A stretch of DNA of 40,290 nucleotides, taken from NCBI GenBank assembly GCA_026196275.1, contig JAPHTQ010000019.1, forward strand, positions 1 to 40,290. The letters run 5' to 3'. Positions 18,031-28,175 of this stretch are shown piece by piece (the stretch's first letter is position 1; every line of letters begins with the position of its first letter). A program made the position numbers and the translations under genes. The stretch comes from Gammaproteobacteria bacterium (GTDB lineage: Bacteria > Pseudomonadota > Gammaproteobacteria > Thiohalomonadales > Thiohalomonadaceae). Under the pieces are notes generated by a model, which was given only the letters and a program-made list of their open reading frames with translations, was not told the DNA's origin and did no database searches.

Positions 18031-18300
18031 AGCCACAGAGGTCACAGAGGTCACAGAGGTGGGAAGGAGTTTAGCTGTGTGTCCTTTCTGAAATTGCTCA
18101 ATGTATTACTCTATCTTATACATCTGACCTTTATGGATGGAAGAAATGTTAAGGGATTATCGGGGCAATCCCTGCCATACAGACGTGTGAGTGAACAGGC
18201 AGAGCGGTCAAGCCCGGCGTCTGTATCGCCGGGATGATAGTCACTGGGCTCAGGGGGAACCGTAGGTTTTTACCTCAGTGCTCTCTGTGAACTCTGTGGC
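18031..18300. repeat. Intergenic inverted repeat 7, CACAGAG type, long (riboswitch-metZ gap)
   Basis: The left arm 18031-18060 contains three direct units (AGCCACAGAGG, TCACAGAGG, TCACAGAGG). The right arm 18271-18300 ends GTGAACTCTGTGGC. The 210-base centre is the longest here and is structured: GGGATT/AATCCC (18153-18158, 18167-18172), CCCGGCG/CGCCGGG (18213-18219, 18227-18233), and ATACAGACG (18177-18185) complementary to CGTCTGTAT (18218-18226). The last two hairpins exclude each other. No coding sequence was seen. Confidence 0.83.
18094..18122 (+). promoter_or_regulatory. Candidate promoter inside repeat 7, facing metZ
   Basis: TTGCTC (18094-18099), a 17-base spacer, then TATACA (18117-18122). 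If active, it would start metZ transcripts downstream of the riboswitch and its terminator and so bypass SAM control. Sequence match only. Confidence 0.33.
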
Positions 18301-18368
18301 TAAAAATATTCAATCGTAAGGTGGATAAGCCCCAGGCGCATCCACCGACTGAACTATCCGGAGGGGGC

Positions 18369-19562
18369 ATGACTATTTCACGAGACGACTGGGACGAACT
18401 GGGTTTCGACACCCTGGCGGTACGCGCCGGCCAGGTGCGTACCAGCGAGGGGGAGCAGAGTGAACCGATCTTCCCCACCTCCAGCTTCGCCTTCACGAGT
18501 GCCGCCCAGGCGGCGGCCCGTTTCGGCGGCGAGGAGCCGGGCAACATCTACTCCCGCTTTACCAACCCCACGGTGCGCACCTTTGAGCAACGATTGGCTG
18601 CTCTGGAGGGGGGAGAGAGCTGTGTCGCCACCAGCTCGGGTATGGCAGCGATCCTCGCCACCTGTATGGGGCTGCTCAGGGCGGGCGATCATATTGTCTC
18701 CTCCCGTTCTGTGTTCGGCACGACATTCGTCCTGTTCAACAACTTCATGGCCAAGTTCGGCGTGGAGACAAGTTATGTGTCGCTCACCGATTACGAAGCA
18801 TGGGAAAAAGCGATCCGGCCGGAGACAAAATTGTTGTTTCTGGAGACGCCATCCAATCCGTTGACCGAGGTGGCCGATATCCGTCGTCTGGCCGAGCTGG
18901 CCCACAGCAAGGGTTGCCTGCTGGTGGTGGACAACTGCTTCTGTACCCCGGCGCTGCAGCGGCCACTTGCTCTGGGCGCCGATATCATTATCCACTCCGC
19001 CACCAAGTATATCGACGGCCAGGGTCGCGCCGTGGGCGGCGCGGTGGTCGGTGATAGCGAGTTGGTGGGTAACCAGATCTACAGCTTCCTGCGCAGCGCC
19101 GGTCCCACCATGAGCACCTTCAACGCCTGGATCTTCCTCAAGGGACTGGAGACGCTGAAGCTGCGCATGCGTGCCCATTCGGAGAATGCGCTGGTGCTGG
19201 CACAGTGGCTGGAGCAACAGCCCGGCGTCGCACGGGTACACTATCCGGGACTTGCCTCACACCCTCAGCACGAGCTGGCCACTACTCAGCAGAGCGGTTA
19301 TGGCGGCATTCTCTCCTTCGAACTGGAGGGGGGCAGAGAGCAGGCGTGGAAGGTGATCGATGCCACCCGCGTGATCTCCATCACCGCCAATCTGGGCGAT
19401 ACCAAGAGCACGATCACCCATCCTGCCACCACCACCCACGGCCGCCTTACCCCGGAAGAGCGTCGGGACACAGGCATTACCGATGGCCTGGTGCGCATCT
19501 CGGTGGGGCTGGAGGATGTGGCGGATCTGCAGCTGGATTTGGCCCGCGGCCTGGGTGTATAA
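18369..19562 (+). CDS. metZ: O-succinylhomoserine (or O-acetylhomoserine) sulfhydrylase
   Basis: MetZ makes homocysteine from an activated homoserine and sulfide with pyridoxal phosphate, bypassing cystathionine. The 397-residue Cys/Met-metabolism PLP enzyme starts 'ELGFDTLAVRAGQVRTSEGEQ', like Pseudomonas MetZ. The Schiff-base lysine is Lys213 in HSATKYIDGQGR, and 'SGMAAILATCMGLL' binds the cofactor phosphate. The ATG at 18369 follows GGAGGGGG; a GTG at 18321 would add 16 residues with no good ribosome site. It is preceded by a SAM-II riboswitch and is last in the purF-metZ order known from Pseudomonas. Which acyl-homoserine is used cannot be read from the sequence. Confidence 0.95.
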   Translation: MTISRDDWDELGFDTLAVRAGQVRTSEGEQSEPIFPTSSFAFTSAAQAAARFGGEEPGNIYSRFTNPTVRTFEQRLAALEGGESCVATSSGMAAILATCMGLLRAGDHIVSSRSVFGTTFVLFNNFMAKFGVETSYVSLTDYEAWEKAIRPETKLLFLETPSNPLTEVADIRRLAELAHSKGCLLVVDNCFCTPALQRPLALGADIIIHSATKYIDGQGRAVGGAVVGDSELVGNQIYSFLRSAGPTMSTFNAWIFLKGLETLKLRMRAHSENALVLAQWLEQQPGVARVHYPGLASHPQHELATTQQSGYGGILSFELEGGREQAWKVIDATRVISITANLGDTKSTITHPATTTHGRLTPEERRDTGITDGLVRISVGLEDVADLQLDLARGLGV

Positions 19563-19622
19563 CAGGCCGATGGCAGGTGGCGTTTTCTGGTGCCTGCCCG
19601 TTGGTTTTCAAGGGGGGGTGGC

Positions 19623-20246
19623 ATGAGCGAGGAGCGGCAGCGGCACTGGGACGGGGTTTATAAGCAAAAGGAGAGCCGGGAGGTCAGCTGGTATCAGGAG
19701 TATCCGGATCTCTCACTGCAGCTGATAGAGCAATCGGCTATCGCCAGGGATGAGTCGATCATCGATGTGGGAGGGGGCGCATCGGTGTTGGTGGACAACC
19801 TGTTGCAGAAGGGCTTCAGCCAACTGGCGGTGCTCGATATCTCCGCTGCCGCCCTGGAGTGCGCAAAGCGCCGGCTGGCAGGGCGCGCAGAGCAGGTGGA
19901 GTGGCTGGTCTCTGATGTCACCCGGTTTGTGCCACAACACCCCTTCGTACTCTGGCACGACAGGGCCGTTTTTCACTTTCTCACCGGTGAGCGCGACCGC
20001 CAGCGCTATATCGAAATACTCAAGACCTCCCTGGTCGATAACGGTTACCTGGTACTGGCTACATTTGCCCCGGATGGACCGCAAATGTGCAGCGGCCTCC
20101 CGGTGGAACGCTATGATGCCGACAAGATGCGGGCGGTGTTGGGCCCCGGATTTACGCTGCTGGATAGCCGTCGCGAGGCGCACACCACGCCCTCAGGTAT
20201 GGTGCAGCGTTTCACCTATGCCCTGTTCCGTTATCACAGCAGTTAA
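19623..20246 (+). CDS. Class I SAM-dependent methyltransferase
   Basis: A 207-residue cytoplasmic protein with a Rossmann-type methyltransferase fold: motif I 'IIDVGGGASVLVDNLL' at about 46-61, an acidic residue at the end of the next strand in 'VLDISAAAL', and 'WHDRAVFHFLT' as the post-motif. The C-terminus 'GMVQRFTYALFRY' is typical of a small family often annotated only as methyltransferase. The substrate is unknown. The ATG at 19623 follows a G-rich ribosome site, 60 bases after metZ. An earlier in-frame GTG at 19590 is less likely. Proximity to metZ and the SAM switch hints at one-carbon or SAM-linked metabolism, but this is inference. Confidence 0.85.
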   Translation: MSEERQRHWDGVYKQKESREVSWYQEYPDLSLQLIEQSAIARDESIIDVGGGASVLVDNLLQKGFSQLAVLDISAAALECAKRRLAGRAEQVEWLVSDVTRFVPQHPFVLWHDRAVFHFLTGERDRQRYIEILKTSLVDNGYLVLATFAPDGPQMCSGLPVERYDADKMRAVLGPGFTLLDSRREAHTTPSGMVQRFTYALFRYHSS

Positions 20247-20251
20247 CCCCG

Positions 20252-21508
20252 ATGCGGCCAACGAGTATCCCGTCCATCACTTCACAACGTCAAACAATAC
20301 TGTCGATCTACCAGGCGGCACTGCGAAGCGTCGAGGGAGAACAGGCGGTCAGTCGTTATCTGGCGCAGCATCCCCTGCTGGGGGAGTGGGCGGTGGTTGC
20401 CGTCGGCAAGGCCGCTGCGTCGATGGCGCAGGGAGCGCAACACTCATTGGGAGACCGTATCCGCTCAGGGCTGGTGATCACCAAATACGGTCATAGCGAT
20501 CCGCGGCTATCCCCTCCGTGTTGGCGTGTCGTGGAGAGCGGCCATCCCGTGCCGGATGGAAACAGCCTTGCCGCCGGCGAGGCGTTGCTGGCATTTGTCG
20601 ATACGCTGCCCGATGAGGTGCCTCTTTTGTTCCTGCTCTCCGGCGGCGCCTCGGCACTGGTGGAGGCGCTGCCTGAGGGTATGACTTTGCCCGAACTGGA
20701 ACAGCTCAATAACTGGCTGCTCGGCTCCGGCCTTGCGATCGGCCAGATGAATACTATCCGCAAACACCTCTCCCGTCTCAAAGGCGGGCGACTTGCACGG
20801 CACCTGCGCGGAAGACGCTGCCTGCAACTGCTGATCTCCGATGTGCCCGGCGATGATCCCGCCAGCATCGGCTCGGCGCCACTCTATCCCCCTGAGGGGA
20901 CAACGCTGCCGCCGGGAATGCCCGTCTGGCTGCAGCAACTGCTTGAGCGGAGCGTGCCGCTGCCTGCCGTGGGTGAGCCGGATTTTGCCCGTATCGAGAC
21001 CCATATTATTGCCAGTAACACCCTTGCCCGTAAGGCGGCGGCTACTGCTGCGCGTGCCATGGGCTTGGGAGTCATCGACCACCCTGGCCATTACCAGGGA
21101 TCGGCAGAGAGAGTGGCGGAGGAGTTTGCCGATGAGATGGTGCAAGGGGAGCCCGGCGTCTATCTGTGGGGCGGGGAGAGCAGTGTGGAATTGCCACCGA
21201 ATCCCGGCTGCGGCGGCCGCAACCAGCACCTGGCACTGGCCGCCGCGCGCCGCTTGGCAGGTACGGAGAATTGTCTGTTCCTTGCCGCGGGTACCGACGG
21301 CAGCGATGGCTCGACGGAGGAGGCAGGCGCGTTGGTGGACGGCTCTACCGTTGAGCGCGGCGGGCAGGAGGGACTCTCCGCAGAGAGGGCGTTGCACCAT
21401 GCTGACAGTGGCACCTTTCTCGAGGCCAGTGGCGACCTCGTCGAGACCGGCCCGACCGGCACCAATGTGATGGATCTTGTGATCGGCTGGAAGTGGGATG
21501 CGGATTAA
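20252..21508 (+). CDS. gckA: Glycerate 2-kinase (GckA/TtuD, MOFRL family)
   Basis: This family phosphorylates D-glycerate to 2-phosphoglycerate, feeding glycolysis from glyoxylate or hydroxypyruvate routes. The 418-residue length fits. The N-terminal DUF4147 domain has 'VVAVGKAAASMAQGA' and 'LLFLLSGGASALVEALP' (about 127-143). The C-terminal MOFRL domain has 'GCGGRNQHLALAAARRLAG' and 'AAGTDGSDGSTEEAGA' (about 318-360). It starts five bases after the methyltransferase stop and overlaps the first reading of the next gene, so these three genes are probably one transcript. No glycerate or tartrate pathway partner lies nearby. Confidence 0.93.
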   Translation: MRPTSIPSITSQRQTILSIYQAALRSVEGEQAVSRYLAQHPLLGEWAVVAVGKAAASMAQGAQHSLGDRIRSGLVITKYGHSDPRLSPPCWRVVESGHPVPDGNSLAAGEALLAFVDTLPDEVPLLFLLSGGASALVEALPEGMTLPELEQLNNWLLGSGLAIGQMNTIRKHLSRLKGGRLARHLRGRRCLQLLISDVPGDDPASIGSAPLYPPEGTTLPPGMPVWLQQLLERSVPLPAVGEPDFARIETHIIASNTLARKAAATAARAMGLGVIDHPGHYQGSAERVAEEFADEMVQGEPGVYLWGGESSVELPPNPGCGGRNQHLALAAARRLAGTENCLFLAAGTDGSDGSTEEAGALVDGSTVERGGQEGLSAERALHHADSGTFLEASGDLVETGPTGTNVMDLVIGWKWDAD

Positions 21509-21518
21509 GGAGCCACTT

Positions 21519-22466
21519 GTGAACTTCCGGCATCACGCAGTGCGTGATCTCGCCTGGGTGATCGGCAGTCCCGGCATCCTCAGCTCCGGGCTGATCGATC
21601 GGGTCTCCGACCACTGGTGCCGCATCGCTTTTCTCGATCGTGTGCCGTGGCTGCGTCACCTCGACAACCACCCGGCCGAACTGGAGATGTGGCTGGCACA
21701 GCATCAGAGCAGCTTCCTGGGCCACTATTTCGAGACACTGATCGCCTTCTGGCTGACGCAGTGGCCGCGCACGCAACTGCTGGCCTGGCGTCTGCCGCTA
21801 CAGGGCGATGAGCGGGTGCTCGGTGAGTTCGACCTTCTCTTCTATGATCGCTACTGCGAACGCCATTTCCACTGGGAGAGTGCGGTCAAGTTCTTTCTCC
21901 GCTATCGCAATGAAGCGGGAGATGAGATCTGGCTGGGCCCCAACCCGCGTGATACCCTGACAGACAAATTCCAAAAGATATTCGGGCGGCAGCTGAGGCT
22001 CTCCCGACAGAGCGAGGCTGCTGTGCTGTTGCAGCAGTACGGGATCACGGGACTCACACCGCAGGCCTTCTTCAAGGGCTATCTTTTCTATCCGGCACAG
22101 AGTGCCTGGCAGCAGCCGTCATCCGTGCCGCCCGAAAGCTCGCCGACGCACCTGCGCGGCTGGTGGTGTTATGCCAGCCAGCCCGAGCAGATCCCGTATG
22201 TGGCCAACGATAGCCGCTGGCTCTCCCTGGAGCGGTTGCGCTGGCTCTCACCGGTGTTCTCGCATGAGAGGGAACCGGGTCTGCCCCGTGCCGGACTGGA
22301 GGCGCTGCTGGCGAGGCACTTTTCCGGCACGGACAGGCCGCTGCTGTTGGCCGAGTTGCAACCGGGCAGTGACGGCAGCTGGCGCGAGGTCAATCGAGGC
22401 TTCGTGGTTCCGGCACACTGGCCTGAGTCCAACGTTTCACTCCCTAGTGATACAATGAAGTCATGA
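21519..22466 (+). CDS. DUF1853 family protein
   Basis: A 315-residue protein with the DUF1853 signatures 'RHHAVRDLAWVIGSPG' near the N-terminus, 'FLGHYFETLIAFWL', 'VLGEFDLLFYD' and 'HFHWESAVKFFL'. The pattern E...D...E-V-K is reminiscent of restriction-endonuclease-like folds, but no function is established. I prefer GTG 21519, six bases after AAGGAG (21507-21512). The alternative ATG 21498 overlaps the glycerate kinase stop and lacks a ribosome site. It is probably cotranscribed with the upstream gene. Confidence 0.85.
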   Translation: MNFRHHAVRDLAWVIGSPGILSSGLIDRVSDHWCRIAFLDRVPWLRHLDNHPAELEMWLAQHQSSFLGHYFETLIAFWLTQWPRTQLLAWRLPLQGDERVLGEFDLLFYDRYCERHFHWESAVKFFLRYRNEAGDEIWLGPNPRDTLTDKFQKIFGRQLRLSRQSEAAVLLQQYGITGLTPQAFFKGYLFYPAQSAWQQPSSVPPESSPTHLRGWWCYASQPEQIPYVANDSRWLSLERLRWLSPVFSHEREPGLPRAGLEALLARHFSGTDRPLLLAELQPGSDGSWREVNRGFVVPAHWPESNVSLPSDTMKS

Positions 22467-22564
22467 GTAACGACAGTCTTTTTGCGGTCGCCGTTTCATC
22501 TGCAAACGCGGCGTAAGACGAGTTTCCGCGAAGTAGAACGGATTTATCTGGAAGGAGTGGGTTG

Positions 22565-23263
22565 ATGCGTAAGGTTTTTGCCGCGACCGCGGTTGCTATG
22601 GTTTTTTCATTACCGCTTCATGCTGCCGAGGTGGAGAGTGAAGTTTTGATGTATCAGGCACAGGAGCCGGGGGTGGGGCCGTATGCTTCGCGTATTATGG
22701 TTACTGCCCGGTATGTTCGTATGGATGACGGCAATGATGATGGCGATTATCTGGTTTTTGATCGCGAGCAGCGCCTGATCAGTAGCGTTACGCATCAGGA
22801 TCAGACCGTATTTGAGATCCCCGCGCGGGAGATCAGTGGAGAACCGCCGATGGCGTTGCAGCGGCGCACCGAGAAGGTGGAGCAGAAAGACGTCCCCAAA
22901 GTCGCCGGCAAGAGTCCTGAGCACCGCCAGCTTTATGTGAATGATGCGCTCTGCTACAGCGTGGTCAGTGTGCCCGGTCTGATGGGTGACGCGGTGGAGG
23001 CATTGCGCGATTTCCGGCTGATTCTGGCCGGGGAGCACGCCAAGATGCTGCCGCGGCTGCCTGCGGATATGCAGGATGCCTGCGATCTGGTACTCAATAC
23101 CTTCGAGCCTCAGTGGCAGCTCCAGTTCGGTCTGCCCATTCAGGAGTGGGACGAAAAGGGCAACCGACAAATGTTGATGGATTTCAAGCGGGGAGTGATG
23201 CTGGATGAGGCGTTGTTCAACCTGCCGCAGGGTTACAGACACTACGACACCGACGGGCTCTAG
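22565..23263 (+). CDS. Exported protein of unknown function
   Basis: A 232-residue protein with a Sec signal peptide (MRKVFAATAVAMVFSLPLHAA), so it acts in the periplasm or outer envelope. It has no further membrane segment. The mature part begins 'EVESEVLMYQAQEPGVG', contains many acidic residues and two cysteines (DALCYSV and MQDACDLV) that may form a disulfide. I do not recognise a family; a weak resemblance to DUF4412-type periplasmic proteins is possible. The ATG at 22565 lies seven bases after AAGGAG. It ends just before a strong hairpin terminator. Confidence 0.82.
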   Translation: MRKVFAATAVAMVFSLPLHAAEVESEVLMYQAQEPGVGPYASRIMVTARYVRMDDGNDDGDYLVFDREQRLISSVTHQDQTVFEIPAREISGEPPMALQRRTEKVEQKDVPKVAGKSPEHRQLYVNDALCYSVVSVPGLMGDAVEALRDFRLILAGEHAKMLPRLPADMQDACDLVLNTFEPQWQLQFGLPIQEWDEKGNRQMLMDFKRGVMLDEALFNLPQGYRHYDTDGL

Positions 23264-23270
23264 AGATGAT

Positions 23271-23298
23271 AAAGCCGGGGAGAGCCCCGGCTTTGTCT
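23271..23298 (+). terminator. Terminator between convergent genes
   Basis: Perfect 10-bp stem AAAGCCGGGG (23271-23280) and CCCCGGCTTT (23285-23294) with loop AGAG, followed by TGTCTT. It separates the exported protein gene from the convergent Host_attach gene, whose stop is at 23301. The symmetrical stem may work in both directions, though the T-run is better on the plus strand. Confidence 0.88.
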
Positions 23299-23300
23299 TG

Positions 23301-23738
23301 CTAGCGCAGCGCCTCCAGGAGTTTCTCCTCATTCAGATCGGTGTAGTCCTTGTTGATGTGACTACTGACCATCTTGGCCACATGCTCGTTCAGGTGCTGG
23401 TTAAGAAGTCCATGAAAGTGGGGTGAGGCAACGATCATCAGGTTGCCAAAACGATTCTGGGTGCGTCCATCATTTAACTCCTTGGCCAGCTCCAGGGCAA
23501 AACGGTCGTGCTCGAAGTCCTTTGGATTGGTGGGCTCATTGAATGCCCCGTGCGTGGTGCCCTCCATGCCTCTTGCTTCCGCCTGAAAATGGCCGGGGCG
23601 GTCCGACGCCAACTCTTCTCCTTTCTCACGGCTCGGCGGATGCAGATACTCCTTGAGCAGCTTGAGTGTCCGGGGTCGGGCCTGGGTTTCGAAAAGACGT
23701 GCGCGGCTGGCGTTACCAACAAGTAACCATGTAGGCAT
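23301..23738 (-). CDS. Host_attach / eRF1-like (baeRF) family protein
   Basis: A 145-residue cytoplasmic protein with the hallmark N-terminus 'TWLLVGNASRARLFE' and the later segments 'LAKELNDGRTQNRFGNLMIVASPHF' of the family first named from an Agrobacterium protein required for attachment to host cells. Comparative work relates the fold to archaeal/eukaryotic release factor domains, so a ribosome- or RNA-linked role is as plausible as host attachment. The start follows AGGGGGA. It diverges from hrpB across 95 bases. Confidence 0.85.
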   Translation of the reverse strand: MPTWLLVGNASRARLFETQARPRTLKLLKEYLHPPSREKGEELASDRPGHFQAEARGMEGTTHGAFNEPTNPKDFEHDRFALELAKELNDGRTQNRFGNLMIVASPHFHGLLNQHLNEHVAKMVSSHINKDYTDLNEEKLLEALR

Positions 23739-23753
23739 ATTTATCCCCCTTCA

Positions 23754-23783
23754 TTGTTGTGGTCCGTTAATCAAAAATATAGT
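23754..23783 (+). promoter_or_regulatory. Candidate sigma-70 promoter for hrpB
   Basis: TTGTTG (23754-23759), an 18-base spacer, then TATAGT (23778-23783) in the divergent gap, giving a leader of about 45 bases before hrpB. Confidence 0.38.
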
Positions 23784-23833
23784 CGATCTCCGACCATTCT
23801 GCGCCAGAAGCGGTGAGAGAGTAAAATCACTTT

Positions 23834-26350
<2,517 letters not shown>

Positions 26351-26393
26351 CCACGGCATTTTCATCCCGCTCCCTGTTCGCCTGCAGACCCTG

Positions 26394-26402
26394 TGATATA
26401 TT
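26394..26402 (+). promoter_or_regulatory. Candidate extended -10 promoter for lemA
   Basis: TGATATATT, an extended -10 (TG-N-TATATT), with a poor -35 (CTGTTC at 26374-26379) 17 bases upstream. It lies in the 77-base gap between hrpB and lemA. Confidence 0.4.
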
Positions 26403-26427
26403 CAGGCGAAACAATAAGGGGGCAGTC

Positions 26428-27003
26428 ATGGAGATCGGTATATTTATTGTTCTGGGCGTTGTCGCCGTGGTGGTGATCTATTTCATCGTCATCTACAACA
26501 ACCTGGTTAACATCAAGCACAACGTCGCCAAGGCGTGGGCCAACATAGACGTGCTGCTCAAGCAGCGTCACGACGAGCTACCCAAGCTGGTCGAGGTGTG
26601 CAAACAGTACATGCAGTACGAGCAGGAGACGCTGGAGAAGGTGATGCAGGCGCGCTCCGCGGTGGCCTCGGCGCGGGAGCAGGGCAATGTGCCGGCGCTG
26701 GGCGGAGCCGAGACCCAACTGCGTCTGGGGCTGGGTAATCTTTTCGCCCTGGCCGAGGCCTATCCCGAACTCAAGGCCAACGACAACTTCCAGCATCTGC
26801 AGCAGCGTATCAGTGGTCTGGAGAGTGCGATCGCCGATCGGCGCGAGTTCTACAACGAGAGCGTCAACATCAACAACGTCCGTATCGAGCAGTTCCCCGA
26901 CGTGATCGTCGCCCGGCTGTTTGATTTCAGCGACAAACCGCTGCTGGAGTTCAGCGAGGAGCAGAAGGCTGACGTCGACATCAGGGCGCTGTTTGGTTCC
27001 TGA
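26428..27003 (+). CDS. lemA: LemA family membrane protein
   Basis: A 191-residue protein with one N-terminal membrane helix (about residues 3-25) and a long helical domain carrying the LemA signature: 'YNNLVNIKHNVAKAWANIDVLLKQRHDELPKL', 'ETQLRLGLGNLFALAEAYPELKAN' (quoted in pieces of the conserved region) and 'ADRREFYNESVN'. The family is widespread and its function unsettled. The ATG at 26428 follows AAGGGGG; an open frame back to 26305 would put an unrelated tail before the membrane helix. The next gene, 14 bases on, is a GIDE-domain membrane protein, a pairing often seen with LemA. Confidence 0.93.
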   Translation: MEIGIFIVLGVVAVVVIYFIVIYNNLVNIKHNVAKAWANIDVLLKQRHDELPKLVEVCKQYMQYEQETLEKVMQARSAVASAREQGNVPALGGAETQLRLGLGNLFALAEAYPELKANDNFQHLQQRISGLESAIADRREFYNESVNINNVRIEQFPDVIVARLFDFSDKPLLEFSEEQKADVDIRALFGS

Positions 27004-27017
27004 TACAGCACCGTTTC

Positions 27018-27980
27018 ATGTTTGAGGCGTTTATCCCTGCCGAGTTGCGCGAGGGGGTGCTGCAGATGCAGCCCCTCAAGTTCTGGCTGCTCAGCGGTTT
27101 TTTTCTGCTGCTGGCACTGGGCGCCTTTTACGGTATCTTCCGCTTCCTGCACCGGGCACGCCTGATCGAGGATACCCCCACCTCGAAGGTGCGCTCGGCC
27201 TCTCAGGGCTATATCGAACTGGACGGTACCGCCGAGCTGATGCCGGGCGATCCTGTCCTTGCTCCGCTGACCGGCACCCGCTGCACCTGGTACAGCTTCA
27301 AGGTGGAGGAGCGCAGCGACAGCTACAACAGCCGCGGCCAGCGCCGCCGCAGTTGGAAGACGATCCGGTCGGGCACCAGCGACGAGCTGTTCTTGCTGCG
27401 GGACGAGACCGGTGAGTGTGTCATCGACCCTGAGGGGGCGGAGGTAACCCCCTCGGTCAGTCTCACCTGGTACGGCGACAGTGCGGTCTGGCCGTTCGGT
27501 GTGGCGCCACCCAAACGTGGTCTGTTCAGCAGCGGAGACTACCGTTTCACCGAAAAGCGGATCCAGCCGGCCGACCCGCTCTACGCTATCGGCCAGTTCC
27601 GTTCCCTTGGCGGCGGACAGGAACTACCCGACAGCCGCGAGGAGGTGCGCCAGCTGCTGGCCGTCTGGAAGCGGGATCAGGCCGCGTTGCTGCAGCGTTT
27701 CGACCGTGACGGTGACGGTGAGATCGATCTGCAGGAGTGGCAGGAGGCTCGCCGCGCCGCCGAGCAGCAGGTAAGGGCGGAGCAGCGCCAGCGTGCTGCC
27801 GGGCCGGTCACCCACCTGCTGAGCAAGCCGCGCGACGGCCGCCGTCCCTACCTCCTCTCGGTGTTACCCCAGGATGCGCTCGCCAGCCGTTACCGCCGGT
27901 TTGCCGGTGGCGCCCTGCTGCTGTTTCTACTCGGCGGCGCGACGGCGACCTGGATGCTGAGTGTCCGCCTGCTGGCCTGA
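27018..27980 (+). CDS. GIDE-domain membrane protein with an EF-hand insertion
   Basis: A 320-residue protein with membrane helices at about 22-44 and 293-314. Between them is a GIDE-type domain (about 60-185, 'PGDPVLAPLTGTRCTWYSFKVEE', 'DELFLLRDETGECVIDPEGAEV'), related to the module in the eukaryotic E3 ligase MUL1/GIDE but with no RING. Residues 229-240 form a canonical EF-hand loop with acidic residues at 1, 3, 5, 7, 9 and 12 (D229, D231, D233, E235, D237, E240), so calcium binding is likely. It starts 14 bases after lemA and is probably its partner. The function is unknown. No clear ribosome site precedes the ATG. Confidence 0.85.
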   Translation: MFEAFIPAELREGVLQMQPLKFWLLSGFFLLLALGAFYGIFRFLHRARLIEDTPTSKVRSASQGYIELDGTAELMPGDPVLAPLTGTRCTWYSFKVEERSDSYNSRGQRRRSWKTIRSGTSDELFLLRDETGECVIDPEGAEVTPSVSLTWYGDSAVWPFGVAPPKRGLFSSGDYRFTEKRIQPADPLYAIGQFRSLGGGQELPDSREEVRQLLAVWKRDQAALLQRFDRDGDGEIDLQEWQEARRAAEQQVRAEQRQRAAGPVTHLLSKPRDGRRPYLLSVLPQDALASRYRRFAGGALLLFLLGGATATWMLSVRLLA

Positions 27981-28106
27981 GCCAACCGGCAGGCTAAACG
28001 CGTACTCACACAACATCCACACACAAAAGAGTAGCTATAGCCAGTCCTGCGGCCGGTGGGGGAGGCTCAATCAGCACGCATTTCGGGTATAGTGTGTCGG
28101 GAAAAC

Positions 28107-28122
28107 GCCCCGTGAGCGGGGC
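28107..28122. other. Short GC hairpin upstream of yoaA
   Basis: GCCCCG (28107-28112) and CGGGGC (28117-28122) form a 6-bp stem with loop TGAG. There is no T-run after it, so a terminator is doubtful. It lies between the GIDE gene and the helicase, 54 bases before the chosen yoaA start. Confidence 0.45.
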
Positions 28123-28175
28123 TCTTGCAACCGGAACGGGTTTCGCCGCCCGCAAGCAGACGAATGACCTTGTGT

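Noticed and set aside
23301-23738. Evidence for a host-associated lifestyle from the attachment-protein name
   Set aside because: The family is widespread in free-living bacteria and the fold is release-factor-like; the name alone is not evidence.
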